A DNA stretch of 64,000 bases from Laceyella putida (GCF_042665195.1 NZ_JBHTBW010000006.1:248001-312000); one strand, 5' to 3'. Shown: positions 18,791 through 27,799, counted from the stretch's first letter. The notes: generated from the letters alone by a model not told the origin. Translations and numbers: made by a program.

Positions 18791-20185
18791 GTGGAACAAA
18801 AATGGGTGGAACACATCAAAACCGTCGTGCTGATCATCCTTGTCACCCTCAGCTTCGTGCTTACGGGATTTCTGTGGTTCTACTCGCCCGGGTACCAACA
18901 AAAACCCGATGGTTATAGGCCGCCGACCGTATTAACTGGGGACAAGTATAACGAAAAAAACTCAAGGCAATTTGTCGCCCCCTATCAGCTCATCGTCACC
19001 CAAGGCGGCAAAACAACCTGGATCCATCCCGATCGCGAGGAATACCAATCCATTGTCAACAGCATCAGGGACGCCAATATCACCCAGTTTGAGAAGATCA
19101 GCCACGTGAAGTCGGAAGAATGGAAGAAGCGCCTGCTTGATGGCCCTTCACTCCAGTTGCAGTTTGCCCGTGATGTGAATGTGGAGTCCTTGGACGCTTT
19201 CTTCAAGGCTTCCATCTTGGAGCAGTTTTCGCTTCACCTGCCCGCGGAGACCAGTCGCATCCTGCTCTATGTCAATGGGGGGCAACCGCAGATCTGGCTG
19301 ATCTCCGACGATACGGGAGAAATTTGGCAGGCGGCACTCCATCTCGATCCTTCCGCGTTGGAAAAAGCCATGGGACAAGCCCGGCAACAGGCGCAAGTGG
19401 AGTTGGCGCCAGTGGTGGCCAATGGCAAAATGCCTTGGGATAAGGCCAATGAGAACCTGCCCTGGTCGCGCATATTTTATCTGCCAACGACACCGCCCCC
19501 GTTGCCCACATGGAACTACAAAACGGAACAGATCGAGATTGATGATATCAAAGAATGGCTGTTGACCTCGTCCAAGGTGGAACCGATCGTCATTCACGAT
19601 GAAAATCTTTACATGTCCGAAGACCAACGACTCATTTATAATAAGAGAGTTAATTCGTTGCAGTACAGTGAAGATGTGCCGGCGGAAGAATCCAAGAACC
19701 TCATGGTTGAAGACCAATTGTACGATATCAACAAGTTTGTGCAAAGGCATCGCGGCTGGACAGGCGATTATTTGCTGGACTGGGTCGAACCCGTAAAAGA
19801 AGAAGCGGAAACCAACCAATTCACCTTCCGCCGCATCATCGCCGGCCTTCCCGTTTACTGGAACCAGCCGAGCGAGCAAACGATTTATCCCGATGTGTTG
19901 CAATTCCAAGCGGGAGCCAGCGGTGGCGCTGACGGAATCAAGCAATATGTGCGGTCGGCCTCCTATATGATCGAAGGAACCCGCACCGGTGAAGCCAATC
20001 TCCTTGACCGGGATGAAGTGCTTCGCCAATTGAGCGAGCGCAAAATCCCCTTAACCGCGATTGAACAAATCTCCCCCGGTTATGAGGCCAAATTCTATAA
20101 CGCGAATAAAATCCAGCTCACCCCTGTCTGGGTGGTGCTCACCACGGCTGGAAAACAGTTCTTAATTGGTTCGCCAACGTCATAG
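18791..20185 (+). CDS. walH: WalRK accessory protein WalH (YycH)
   Basis: Membrane-anchored extracytoplasmic regulator of WalK, 464 residues. A single hydrophobic segment (about 10-30, HIKTVVLIILVTLSFVL) is followed by a long outside domain, matching the YycH family. GTG at 18791 is preferred, because GGAGG lies 8 nt in front and overlaps the walK stop; another in-frame GTG lies three codons upstream. With WalI it forms a transmembrane complex that modulates WalK in Bacillus and Staphylococcus; the same role is assumed here from operon position. Confidence 0.92.
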   Translation: MEQKWVEHIKTVVLIILVTLSFVLTGFLWFYSPGYQQKPDGYRPPTVLTGDKYNEKNSRQFVAPYQLIVTQGGKTTWIHPDREEYQSIVNSIRDANITQFEKISHVKSEEWKKRLLDGPSLQLQFARDVNVESLDAFFKASILEQFSLHLPAETSRILLYVNGGQPQIWLISDDTGEIWQAALHLDPSALEKAMGQARQQAQVELAPVVANGKMPWDKANENLPWSRIFYLPTTPPPLPTWNYKTEQIEIDDIKEWLLTSSKVEPIVIHDENLYMSEDQRLIYNKRVNSLQYSEDVPAEESKNLMVEDQLYDINKFVQRHRGWTGDYLLDWVEPVKEEAETNQFTFRRIIAGLPVYWNQPSEQTIYPDVLQFQAGASGGADGIKQYVRSASYMIEGTRTGEANLLDRDEVLRQLSERKIPLTAIEQISPGYEAKFYNANKIQLTPVWVVLTTAGKQFLIGSPTS

Positions 20186-20198
20186 GGAGGATTTCTCC

Positions 20199-20975
20199 AT
20201 GGATTGGAGTCGTGCCAAAACGATTTTGATCATTGCCTTTATCGTGTTGAATCTCTTTCTCGGCTTACAATTGAATCAATTGGTCAAGCAGCAGTCTGAT
20301 TATGTGGAAACGGAAGAAATCTCGCTTGCGCAGTTAAAGCAAATCGCCAAAAAGAATAACATCCGCTTTCCTGATGAACCATCCAAGACCCCGGCCAAAC
20401 TGGCGGCGTTCAATGCCACCGTCACGCCGGTCACGCTGGATGGTTGGAAAAAGAACGAGCGGGGCAGCTACAGCAAAACCTTCGCCGCTCCGCTCGCCTA
20501 TCGAAGTGATCGGGAATTGGCTGGGCTGTTGAGCAAAGAAGTGCCTGACTTTGGCGATTACAAACCGATGGCCGAAGCCAAAGACAAGCGTGTCTATGTG
20601 CAAACGGTCAAAGGAAGACCGATTTGGGATGCCACGTTGGAAGTGGAGTTGGTTGGCTCCGCAATCAAAGCGCTTCATCTGGTTCATTATGAACTGTCCC
20701 AGTTGCCAACGGAGGAAGAGCTGTTGACTTATCCAAGCGCGCTTTATCAGGTCATCATCAACTATGACACAAGCGGTCCTGCGTCAATTTCCCAGCCCAA
20801 ACTGGGTTATCGCGCCAAAGCCTACAGCGGGGAAAAAGATATTCTCGTTCCTTATTGGCAATTTGAAGTCGGGGACAATCTGATCTACTTGAATGCCACC
20901 AAACGCGGGGCCAACGAAAAAATGGAGATCACGCCCAAGCAACAAAATGAAAACAAAGGAACGAAGACGCTATGA
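20199..20975 (+). CDS. walI: WalRK accessory protein WalI (YycI)
   Basis: 258-residue single-pass membrane protein of the YycI family. The N-terminal helix (about 6-25, TILIIAFIVLNLFLGLQL) is followed by an outside domain with tandem YycFG-regulator folds. ATG at 20199 has GGGAGG 7-8 nt upstream; the walH stop is 13 nt away. The 3' end overlaps walJ by 4 nt (ATGA), so the genes are coupled. Partner of WalH in tuning WalK activity. Confidence 0.93.
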   Translation: MDWSRAKTILIIAFIVLNLFLGLQLNQLVKQQSDYVETEEISLAQLKQIAKKNNIRFPDEPSKTPAKLAAFNATVTPVTLDGWKKNERGSYSKTFAAPLAYRSDRELAGLLSKEVPDFGDYKPMAEAKDKRVYVQTVKGRPIWDATLEVELVGSAIKALHLVHYELSQLPTEEELLTYPSALYQVIINYDTSGPASISQPKLGYRAKAYSGEKDILVPYWQFEVGDNLIYLNATKRGANEKMEITPKQQNENKGTKTL

Positions 20976-21769
20976 AGTTTAGTGTGTTGGCCAGTGGGAG
21001 CACTGGCAATTCCACTTTTATCGAATCGGATGGCGTCAGGGTCTTGGTGGATGCGGGCCTAAGCGGCAAACAGATTGAACAGCGCTTGCGGCAGATTGAT
21101 ATCGATCCCTCCACCTTGTCCGCCATTTTCGTAACCCATGAGCATATTGATCATGTGCGGGGATTGGGGGTGCTGTCCCGCCGCTACCAGATTCCCATCT
21201 ATATGAACGAGGCAACTTGGCGTCATCTCCCCAGCAGCGTGGGGGAAGTCCCCGAACCATTGCAACATGTCTTGGAAACAGGCGCGGCACTGGAACTGGG
21301 GGATTTGCGAATCGAGTCGTTTGCCATCTCCCATGATGCCGCGGAGCCTGTCGCGTTCCATATCCAACATGGTGACGACATCCTCTCCATCGTCACCGAC
21401 CTGGGCTATGTGAACCAACGAATTATCGATCGGGTGAGCGGCTCCCATGCGATTGTCTGGGAGAGCAATCACGATGTGGAGATGTTGCGCATGGGGGCTT
21501 ATCCATGGAATGTGAAACGGCGCATTTTAAGCGATACGGGACACCTGTCCAATGAAGATGCCGGCGCGGCGCTGACGGAAATCCTCAAAGGATGGGGCGA
21601 AAACGTCTATCTGGCCCACTTGAGCCGGGATAATAACTTAAGTGAACTGGCACATCTGACAGTCAAAAACATCATCGAAGAGACCGGCATGCAGGTGGGG
21701 CGCGACGTTCATCTCTGGCCCACCTATGATGACCGCCCGACGCCACTGAAAGCCGTAAAAGCCAAATAA
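20972..21769 (+). CDS. walJ: Metallo-beta-lactamase fold protein WalJ (YycJ)
   Basis: 265-residue MBL-fold hydrolase. Metal ligands are visible as THEHIDH (near 51-57), SHDAAEP, the Asp in VTDLGYV and the late His in VYLAHLSRDNN. The family is thought to act on nucleic acid (5'-3' exonuclease-like) and links the Wal operon to DNA metabolism; the substrate here is not shown. The start overlaps walI by 4 nt. A strong bidirectional terminator follows. Confidence 0.93.
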   Translation: MKFSVLASGSTGNSTFIESDGVRVLVDAGLSGKQIEQRLRQIDIDPSTLSAIFVTHEHIDHVRGLGVLSRRYQIPIYMNEATWRHLPSSVGEVPEPLQHVLETGAALELGDLRIESFAISHDAAEPVAFHIQHGDDILSIVTDLGYVNQRIIDRVSGSHAIVWESNHDVEMLRMGAYPWNVKRRILSDTGHLSNEDAGAALTEILKGWGENVYLAHLSRDNNLSELAHLTVKNIIEETGMQVGRDVHLWPTYDDRPTPLKAVKAK

Positions 21770-21770
21770 A

Positions 21771-21799
21771 GGGTAGCCCCATCCAAGGATGGGCTACCC
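21771..21799. terminator. Bidirectional terminator walJ / small gene
   Basis: GGGTAGCC..CATCC pairs with GGATG..GGCTACCC (2-nt loop) between two convergent stop codons. Confidence 0.85.
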
Positions 21800-22021
21800 T
21801 TATTCTTCGATTGACGCCGTGATCTCCTTATCTATTCTTGCCGCCAGTTCCGCCAGTTCCTCCGGCTCGATCAAGCCTTTATCGACAAGATGGTCAATTA
21901 ATGCCGACAACAGTAAACTCTGTTGATAAAACGCCAACTTCAGGTCAGCCAGCTGCGCTCCCAAATCCACCTCAGCAAACCGCTCCAACGCATTGATGGG
22001 AGGTTGCTTTCTCCTTTTCAT
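21800..22021 (-). CDS. Small helical hypothetical protein (73 aa)
   Basis: Unrecognised 73-residue protein beginning MKRRKQPPINALERF and then almost entirely predicted helix rich in Leu, Ala and Glu (LAELAARIDKEIT), with no membrane segment. ATG at 22021 has AGGAGATG upstream. It converges on walJ. The composition suggests a small coiled-coil or four-helix homodimer; no function can be assigned. Confidence 0.65.
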   Translation of the reverse strand: MKRRKQPPINALERFAEVDLGAQLADLKLAFYQQSLLLSALIDHLVDKGLIEPEELAELAARIDKEITASIEE

Positions 22022-22360
22022 TCTCTCATCTCCTAATGACTTGTATAGTTATCTTCTATTATTCTCCTCATTTTTCCTATTTTTCAAACTTATATATGAG
22101 AAAAGACTTGACGCCGTCCATTGAGCTTGCGGTCTTGACACACACAGAACAATCCTTCTCCACATCAACTTCACATAACCTCTTTACAATGGAACTAACA
22201 AGACCGCATAGCCACCGATCCCCCTCTCTCCATCCGTCAGTATCCTTATGGTGGGGTGAAAATCTACTCGTCCGATTGGAGATTTAGTATAATACATGTA
22301 AGTTGTTCAAATAATGAGAGCGAATCGATTCCATACATATTGGTTAAGGAGGGAAATGAC
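22022..22360. other. Intergenic region upstream of htrA
   Basis: AT-rich 340 nt without a convincing gene. A good -10 box TATAAT lies at 22288-22293, in a TAGTATAAT context, with no clear -35 at 17 nt, so an extended or regulated promoter for htrA is possible. TTGAC-type hexamers near 22108 and 22134 are further candidates. No repeat or hairpin stands out. Confidence 0.45.
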
Positions 22361-23539
22361 ATGGGTTATTATGATCATCAAGACTACCATCAACCAAAAC
22401 GCCCTTCCTCACCCATCATGACTGCGATCATATCCGCGGTCATCGGGGGGTTAATCGTCTTATTGCTCAGTCCAACCTTATCGCGTCTCGGTCTTTTCCC
22501 ATCGCTTGATGGCAACCTGCCGCAGACGACGGTGGGCAACAAACAAGTGACCACCGTCAAAGTGAACACCAACGTCACCGATGCGGTCAAAAAAGCCGCT
22601 CCGGCTGTGGTTGGTGTCATCAATCTAAAGCGTTCCTTCAATTTCTTCGAAACAGAGGAAATGCAGCAAAGCTCCGGTTCGGGAATCGTTTTTGAAAAAA
22701 CGGGTGGCAAAGCGCGAATTATCACCAATTACCACGTCATTCAAGGTGGCAGCCGTTTTAAGGTGATCATTCCTTCCGGAGGCGAGAAAAACAAAGAGGT
22801 TGAAGCACGCCTTCTGGGTGGCGACCAATTGACTGACTTGGCCGTTTTGGAAATCAGCGACAAGTATGTGACCGCGGTCGCCGACTTGGGCAACTCTGAT
22901 CAGCTTACGGCCGGTGAGCCCGCCATCGCCATCGGAAACCCGCTTGGGTTGGGCCAATCCGTCACCACCGGCGTCATCAGCTCCCCCAAGCGCGCCTTTA
23001 GGGTCGATGCACAAACCACCACAGATGTCATCCAAACCGATGCCGCCATCAATCCGGGCAACAGCGGCGGCGCCCTGGTCAATATCGCCGGCCAAGTGAT
23101 CGGGATCAATACCCTTAAAATCGCGGAACAGGGAGTGGAAGGGCTCGGCTTTGCGATCCCCATCAATGATGCACGTCCGATCATCGAGAAATTGATTCGT
23201 TACGGCAAAGTGGCCCGTCCGTATCTGGGAGTGCAAATGGTCGATATTTCCGATCTCACCCAAGAAGCCCTGCAACAACTCAATCTTCCCAACAGCATCA
23301 CTTCCGGCGTGGCGATTTATGAGTTGGAACCCGGCTCCCCAGCTGACGCGGCGGGAATGGAACCCGGAGATGTCATCGTCGCATTGGATGGCCAAGCGGT
23401 CAAATCCGGCTCTGATGTGAGACAATATATGTACAGCAAAAAAGCCGTCAACGATAAGATGGAAGTCACCTACTATCGGGATGGCAAGAAACAAACGGCC
23501 ACAATCACCTTGGCTGAAGCCCCAGGCGAACTGAGATAA
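22361..23539 (+). CDS. htrA: HtrA-like serine protease (HtrC/YycK)
   Basis: Membrane-anchored DegP/HtrA protease of 392 residues that degrades misfolded exported proteins. A short cytoplasmic start is followed by a membrane helix (about 18-38, MTAIISAVIGGLIVLLL), the trypsin-like domain with catalytic His (NYHVIQGG), Asp (LTDLAVL) and Ser (GNSGGAL), and one PDZ domain (about 290-385). ATG at 22361 has AAGGAGGG with an 8-nt spacer. Position after walJ matches yycK in Bacillus. Confidence 0.95.
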   Translation: MGYYDHQDYHQPKRPSSPIMTAIISAVIGGLIVLLLSPTLSRLGLFPSLDGNLPQTTVGNKQVTTVKVNTNVTDAVKKAAPAVVGVINLKRSFNFFETEEMQQSSGSGIVFEKTGGKARIITNYHVIQGGSRFKVIIPSGGEKNKEVEARLLGGDQLTDLAVLEISDKYVTAVADLGNSDQLTAGEPAIAIGNPLGLGQSVTTGVISSPKRAFRVDAQTTTDVIQTDAAINPGNSGGALVNIAGQVIGINTLKIAEQGVEGLGFAIPINDARPIIEKLIRYGKVARPYLGVQMVDISDLTQEALQQLNLPNSITSGVAIYELEPGSPADAAGMEPGDVIVALDGQAVKSGSDVRQYMYSKKAVNDKMEVTYYRDGKKQTATITLAEAPGELR

Positions 23540-23548
23540 AGGTTGCCG

Positions 23549-23583
23549 AAAAGCCCCGTGAATGAAAACGGGGCTTTTCCTTT
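23549..23583 (+). terminator. Terminator after htrA
   Basis: AAAAGCCCCGT / ACGGGGCTTTT stem with an 8-nt loop followed by C/T-rich sequence. Confidence 0.8.
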
Positions 23584-23661
23584 TCTCCGTCTTTTGATAA
23601 ATTTGTGGATATTGTGGATAACCTATGAATAACTTATGTCGTCTAAGGAGTGAAACGGTGG

Positions 23662-23862
23662 ATGGCTTCATCGGAGACAAGAAAATGGTATGCTTGTGAC
23701 GAACACATCAATATCGTATTGGATGAAATTGTGGATAACTACGCGCAAGCCCCCCTCATGGAAATCATGGAGGAACCAGACGCCAAAGCCGCGTGCTTTT
23801 GGTGTGGGGGACGCCCCCGTTATCAATTGCAAATCGAACAAACCGAATCGAGGAACTTATGA
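23662..23862 (+). CDS. CxxH/CxxC small zinc-site protein
   Basis: 66-residue protein with a CDEH pair near residue 12 and a CFWC pair near residue 45, the hallmark spacing of the Bacillus CxxH/CxxC family usually found beside rlmH. Four ligands suggest one bound zinc; function unknown. Start taken at ATG 23662 (AAGGAG about 11 nt upstream); a GTG at 23650 is an alternative. Its stop overlaps the rlmH start by 4 nt (ATGA), so translation is coupled. Confidence 0.82.
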   Translation: MASSETRKWYACDEHINIVLDEIVDNYAQAPLMEIMEEPDAKAACFWCGGRPRYQLQIEQTESRNL

Positions 23863-24338
23863 GAATCCAAATCATTACCGTAGGCAAATTAAAAGAAAAA
23901 TACTTAAAACAAGCATGTGAGGAATACTTAAAGAGGCTCACCCCCTACGCCAAAGTGGAAGTGGTGGAAGTAAACGAGGAGAAGGGGCAAGACCCCGTTC
24001 ATGATGCGGAAGTGGCGCTGATCAAACAAAAGGAAGGGGAGCGCATATTAAAAGCCCTCTCCCCCGATGCGTTCGCCATCGCCTTAGCCATTGAAGGGAA
24101 GTCCCTTTCATCCCCGGCGTTTGCCAAAAGACTGGAACAATTGGGCACCTACGGACAAAGCCAAGTCGCCTTTGTCATCGGCGGGTCTTACGGAATCGCG
24201 CCGGAGGTGTTGAAACGGGCTGACCTGCTGCTATCTTTCTCCGCCATGACCTTCCCCCATCAACTGATCCGCGTTTTTCTTCTGGAGCAAATCTATCGGG
24301 CCTTTAAGATCATTCGGGGCGAAACATACCATAAGTAA
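23859..24338 (+). CDS. rlmH: 23S rRNA pseudouridine-1915 N3-methyltransferase RlmH
   Basis: SPOUT-class SAM methyltransferase acting on helix 69 of 23S rRNA in assembled ribosomes. 159 residues, the usual length, with the trefoil-knot signatures VAFVIGGSYGI and SAMTFPHQLIRVFLLEQIYRA. ATG at 23859 overlaps the preceding small gene's stop. Last gene of the + strand block before two convergent hairpins. Confidence 0.97.
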   Translation: MRIQIITVGKLKEKYLKQACEEYLKRLTPYAKVEVVEVNEEKGQDPVHDAEVALIKQKEGERILKALSPDAFAIALAIEGKSLSSPAFAKRLEQLGTYGQSQVAFVIGGSYGIAPEVLKRADLLLSFSAMTFPHQLIRVFLLEQIYRAFKIIRGETYHK

Positions 24339-24341
24339 AAA

Positions 24342-24420
24342 AGCACACTGGCCGGGAGTGACTCAGTCACTCCCATCTCCAGCGTGCTGCAAAGATGCTC
24401 CGCCAAGCGGAGCTTTCTTT
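24342..24420. terminator. Convergent terminators rlmH / purA
   Basis: Two hairpins. The first (24342-24389) nests GGGAGTGAC/GTCACTCCC inside an AGCAC..CTGG stem and yields a T run on the minus strand, serving purA. The second (GCTCCGC / GCGGAGC, 24397-24413) is followed by TTTCTTT on the + strand, serving rlmH. Confidence 0.8.
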
Positions 24421-24426
24421 CATTTG

Positions 24427-25713
24427 TCAGGCATATACAGGACGAACTTGAATCGTTTGGTCACGACCCGGTCCCACAGAGAAGATCGCCAATGGAATGC
24501 CCGTCAATTGCGCCACGCGCTCCACATAGTGTTGGGCTTCCAGCGGCAAGTCATGGAATTTGCGCACCCCTGTGATATCTTCTTTCCAACCCGGCAACTC
24601 TTCATAGATCGGTTTGCACTTCGCCAGCGTTTCCAAGTTAGCGGGATAGTTCTCTATGATTTGACCTTCGCATTCATAAGCGGTGCAGATTTTAACCGTG
24701 TTGAGACCCGTCAAAACATCGAGCGAGTTAAGGGACAGGCCGGTAATTCCGCTCACACGGCGCGCATGTCGTACCACCACGCTGTCAAACCAGCCCACAC
24801 GGCGCGGGCGTCCTGTGGTTGTACCGTACTCGCGGCCCACTTCCCGAATCAACTGGCCGGTTTCATCGAACAGTTCCGTTGGGAATGGGCCATCGCCCAC
24901 ACGGGTGGTGTACGCTTTGGCTACCCCAACCACTTGATGAATCTTGGTTGGGCCCACACCAGAACCGATACATACGCCCCCTGCAACCGGATTGGACGAA
25001 GTGACGAACGGATAAGTCCCTTGGTCGATATCCAGCATCACCCCTTGTGCCCCTTCAAACAGGACACGCTTACCTTGGTCAATCGCATCATTCAAGACAA
25101 CCGACGTATCGACGACATAGGGGCGAATCCGTTCCGCACACGCGAGATATGGCTCATAAATCTCCTCGAAGGTAAACCCTTCTTGTCCATAAAGACGTTC
25201 CAAGATACGATTCTTCTCTTCCAGATTGCGCTTCAGTTTGTCCTTGAACAATTCCTTATCCAACAGATCGCTGATGCGAATTCCCACGCGAGCCGCCTTA
25301 TCCATATAAGCGGGACCGATCCCTTTGCCGGTTGTCCCGATCTTGTCGGAGCCTTTACTCGCTTCTTCCGCCAAATCCAAACGCAGGTGATAAGGCATGA
25401 TGACATGGGCCCGATCGGAAATGCGCAAGTTATCGGTAGATACGCCATACTCATGCAAATAGTCCAGTTCCCGCACCAGCGCTTCCGGATTCACCACCAT
25501 CCCGTTTCCCAACACGCAAATCTTGTCACTGTAGAAGATACCGGACGGAATCATATGCAGTTTATACCGAGTGCCACCAAACACAATGGTGTGGCCAGCA
25601 TTGTTTCCTCCTTGGTAACGCGCGACAACCTCCGCCTTTTCTGCCAAGAAGTCCGTAATCTTCCCTTTACCTTCATCTCCCCACTGGGTACCTACAACAA
25701 CCACCGTGGACAT
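24427..25713 (-). CDS. purA: Adenylosuccinate synthetase
   Basis: Joins IMP and aspartate with GTP in the first committed step to AMP. The 428 residues show the GTP-binding start GTQWGDEGKGK, QGGNNAGHT, the TTGKGIGPAY loop, GTTTGRPRRVGW and the C-terminal FSVGPGRDQT. ATG at 25713 follows GAGGGGG with an 8-9-nt spacer. Single gene with its own promoter; PurR-box-like sites in front suggest purine control. A long open frame on the opposite strand is an antisense by-product. Confidence 0.98.
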   Translation of the reverse strand: MSTVVVVGTQWGDEGKGKITDFLAEKAEVVARYQGGNNAGHTIVFGGTRYKLHMIPSGIFYSDKICVLGNGMVVNPEALVRELDYLHEYGVSTDNLRISDRAHVIMPYHLRLDLAEEASKGSDKIGTTGKGIGPAYMDKAARVGIRISDLLDKELFKDKLKRNLEEKNRILERLYGQEGFTFEEIYEPYLACAERIRPYVVDTSVVLNDAIDQGKRVLFEGAQGVMLDIDQGTYPFVTSSNPVAGGVCIGSGVGPTKIHQVVGVAKAYTTRVGDGPFPTELFDETGQLIREVGREYGTTTGRPRRVGWFDSVVVRHARRVSGITGLSLNSLDVLTGLNTVKICTAYECEGQIIENYPANLETLAKCKPIYEELPGWKEDITGVRKFHDLPLEAQHYVERVAQLTGIPLAIFSVGPGRDQTIQVRPVYA

Positions 25714-25730
25714 CGTCTTGTTCCCCCTCA

Positions 25731-25766
25731 GCGGTACAAATTCCGAACATCATATTCATGTACCGC
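25731..25766 (-). promoter_or_regulatory. purA leader hairpin with PurBox-like sequence in the loop
   Basis: GCGGTACA / TGTACCGC 8-bp stem with a 20-nt loop just upstream of the purA ribosome-binding site. The loop and stem edge hold AATTCCGAACATC (25739-25751), one mismatch from the Bacillus PurBox pattern. Confidence 0.4.
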
Positions 25767-25769
25767 TTC

Positions 25770-25815
25770 ATTTTACCAGTATTGTAGCGAATTTGTCAAT
25801 AAAAATACGAACATT
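25770..25815 (-). promoter_or_regulatory. purA promoter with adjacent PurBox-like site
   Basis: TTGACA (25794-25799) and TAAAAT (25770-25775) with an 18-nt spacer on the minus strand. Directly upstream, AAATACGAACATT (25803-25815, + strand) is one mismatch from the PurBox pattern. Known PurR operators pair boxes in inverted orientation, whereas the two here point the same way, so PurR control is tentative. Confidence 0.5.
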
Positions 25816-25835
25816 AATAGAAATATCACAAAGAA

Positions 25836-27188
25836 TCATTCGGCTATGGCTGGTTGTTTTATATCCAAACTTAAAAATTTGTTGTAGTTCTTAAGGAAAA
25901 GAAGTTCCACCTTTCCGACGGGACCGCTCCGCTGCTTCCCAATAATCAGCTCAGCGATATTCTTTTTCTCAGAATCCTCATTGTAATAATCATCCCGATA
26001 CAAAAAGGCCACCACGTCGGCATCTTGCTCAATCGATCCCGATTCCCGCAAGTCAGACAGCATGGGACGCTTGTCTTGACGCTGTTCCACCGCGCGTGAC
26101 AGCTGCGACAACGCAATGACGGGAACATCAAATTCCCGCGCCATCAACTTCAACGACCGCGAGATTTCGGAAATTTCCTGTTGTCTGCTCTCGCCCCCAC
26201 CACGCCCCGAAATCAGTTGCAGATAATCGATGACCACGAGTCCCAATCCGCGTTCAACCTGTAAGCGGCGCAATTTGGCGCGAATATCATACACCGTCAC
26301 ACCAGGTGAATCATCGATAAAAATCGGTGCCTCACTTAGCGTACTCATCGCCATTGTTAGCTTTTCCCAATCTTCCTCATTTAAATTCCCCGTCCGAAAC
26401 GCTTGGGCATCAATATTCCCTTCGGAAGCCAGCATCCGAGACACCAATTGAGAAGCCCCCATCTCCAAACTGAAGATGGCTACTGTCTGTCCACTCCGCA
26501 CTGCCGCATTTTGGGCCAAGTTAAGCGCAAAAGCCGTTTTCCCCATCGCCGGTCTTGCGGCCAAAATAATCAGCTCTGACCCTTTCAAGCCAGAAGTCAT
26601 CCGATCCAAATCAACAAATCCCGTAGGAATCCCACTGATGCCACCCTTGTTGAAGTGCAACGCTTCAATCTGCTCATAAGACTCCATTAATGCTTCCTGG
26701 ATTGGAATAAATCCGCTGCCGCGTATGCGGCGTTGGGACACTTCCAAAATCCGCTTTTCGGCTTCATTGAGCAATTGGTTCAATTCATCGTTGCCACCGT
26801 AACCCGACATCGCAATCTGGGTCGCAGTCCGGATCAACCGGCGTAGTACCGCTTTCTCCTCTACAATCTTGGCGTAATAATCGACATTGGCTGCGGTAGG
26901 CACGGCACTGGCCAATTCGTTGAGATAGGTCACGCCCCCAACTTCCTCCAACAGCTTCCGGTCTTTCAGCTCAGCTGTCAGGGTGACCAAATCAACGGGT
27001 TCTCCTTGTTCTCCCAATTCATTCATCACTTGAAATAAACGTTGGTGGGCCTGGCGATAAAAGTCATCTGGCTTTAAGCGCTCGTTTACGGAAACCAGCA
27101 CACTGGGTTCCAGCAAAATGGCACCCAACACAGCTTGTTCCGCTTCATGATTGTGCGGAGGTAGACGATCAGCAAACAAGTCACTCAT
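25836..27188 (-). CDS. dnaC: Replicative DNA helicase (DnaB family)
   Basis: Hexameric 5'-3' helicase of the replication fork (called DnaC in Bacillus). 450 residues: N-terminal helical domain with the typical PPHNHEAEQAVLGAILL start, linker, and RecA-like C-terminal domain with Walker A ARPAMGKTAFAL, Walker B VVIDYLQLI, and LSQLSRAVEQR. No intein. ATG at 27188 has AAAGGAGG 6-7 nt upstream. It follows rplI, as in Bacillus, across a gap with two hairpins. Confidence 0.97.
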   Translation of the reverse strand: MSDLFADRLPPHNHEAEQAVLGAILLEPSVLVSVNERLKPDDFYRQAHQRLFQVMNELGEQGEPVDLVTLTAELKDRKLLEEVGGVTYLNELASAVPTAANVDYYAKIVEEKAVLRRLIRTATQIAMSGYGGNDELNQLLNEAEKRILEVSQRRIRGSGFIPIQEALMESYEQIEALHFNKGGISGIPTGFVDLDRMTSGLKGSELIILAARPAMGKTAFALNLAQNAAVRSGQTVAIFSLEMGASQLVSRMLASEGNIDAQAFRTGNLNEEDWEKLTMAMSTLSEAPIFIDDSPGVTVYDIRAKLRRLQVERGLGLVVIDYLQLISGRGGGESRQQEISEISRSLKLMAREFDVPVIALSQLSRAVEQRQDKRPMLSDLRESGSIEQDADVVAFLYRDDYYNEDSEKKNIAELIIGKQRSGPVGKVELLFLKNYNKFLSLDIKQPAIAE

Positions 27189-27204
27189 CGTTTCTCCTCC
27201 TTTT

Positions 27205-27303
27205 CCCATAAAAAAGCACTCCAATGAAGTGGAGAGCTTTTAAGAACATCTTTCTTGCAAGGGCAAGGCTCACTCCCACCCAACCTGTACACGGGAGTGA
27301 GCC
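27205..27303 (-). terminator. Two hairpins between rplI and dnaC
   Basis: First GGCTCACTCCC / GGGAGTGAGCC (27267-27303, perfect 11 bp), then AAAAGC..CTCC / GGAG..GCTTTT (27212-27242) followed on the minus strand by a T run that ends beside the dnaC ribosome-binding site. Probably a terminator or attenuator ahead of dnaC. Confidence 0.65.
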
Positions 27304-27352
27304 AACCTGCTTCTGATCCACACATTTGGAACCATCCGGTTGTGACACTTGT

Positions 27353-27799
27353 TTATTCTTCCACCACATGCACAGACAAGGTTGCCGACACTTTGGGATG
27401 GAGCTTCACAGGAACTTTGGTCACTCCCAGCGCACGGATCGGCTCGTCCAACAAAATCTTTTTCTTATCGATTTGCAGTTGATGTTGCTGTTTTAAGGCT
27501 TGACTGATTTGTTTGGACGTGATAGAACCAAACACCCGTCCACCTTCCCCTGTCTTGGTGGACAATTTCACCGTCAACGTGTCGATCCGCTTGCCCAGCT
27601 CTTGCGCTTCCTTTAATTCTTCCTCTTTGCGCTTCGCTTCCAGGCGCTGCTTCTCCTTTAGGGTGTTCATATTCCCTTCGGTCGCGGGAATCGCCAATTT
27701 CCGCGGAAACAAAAAGTTGCGCGCGTATCCCTCAGATACTTCCTTGACTTCCCCTTTTTTGCCTGTTCCTTTGACGTCTTGTTGTAAAATCACTTTCAT
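27353..27799 (-). CDS. rplI: 50S ribosomal protein L9
   Basis: 148-residue L9 with the diagnostic MKVILQQDVKGTGKKGEVKEV start, the GYARNFLFPR motif, a long central charged helix and the C-terminal rRNA-binding domain (GGRVFGSIT). ATG at 27799 overlaps the gdpP stop by 4 nt (ATGA), indicating coupling; an upstream extension of the frame lies within gdpP and is not credible. Confidence 0.98.
   Translation of the reverse strand: MKVILQQDVKGTGKKGEVKEVSEGYARNFLFPRKLAIPATEGNMNTLKEKQRLEAKRKEEELKEAQELGKRIDTLTVKLSTKTGEGGRVFGSITSKQISQALKQQHQLQIDKKKILLDEPIRALGVTKVPVKLHPKVSATLSVHVVEE

Noticed and set aside
24358..25887. 509-codon open frame on the + strand opposite purA
   Set aside because: Antisense by-product of GC-biased purA codons; no ribosome-binding site, no recognisable domain, His/Arg-rich.
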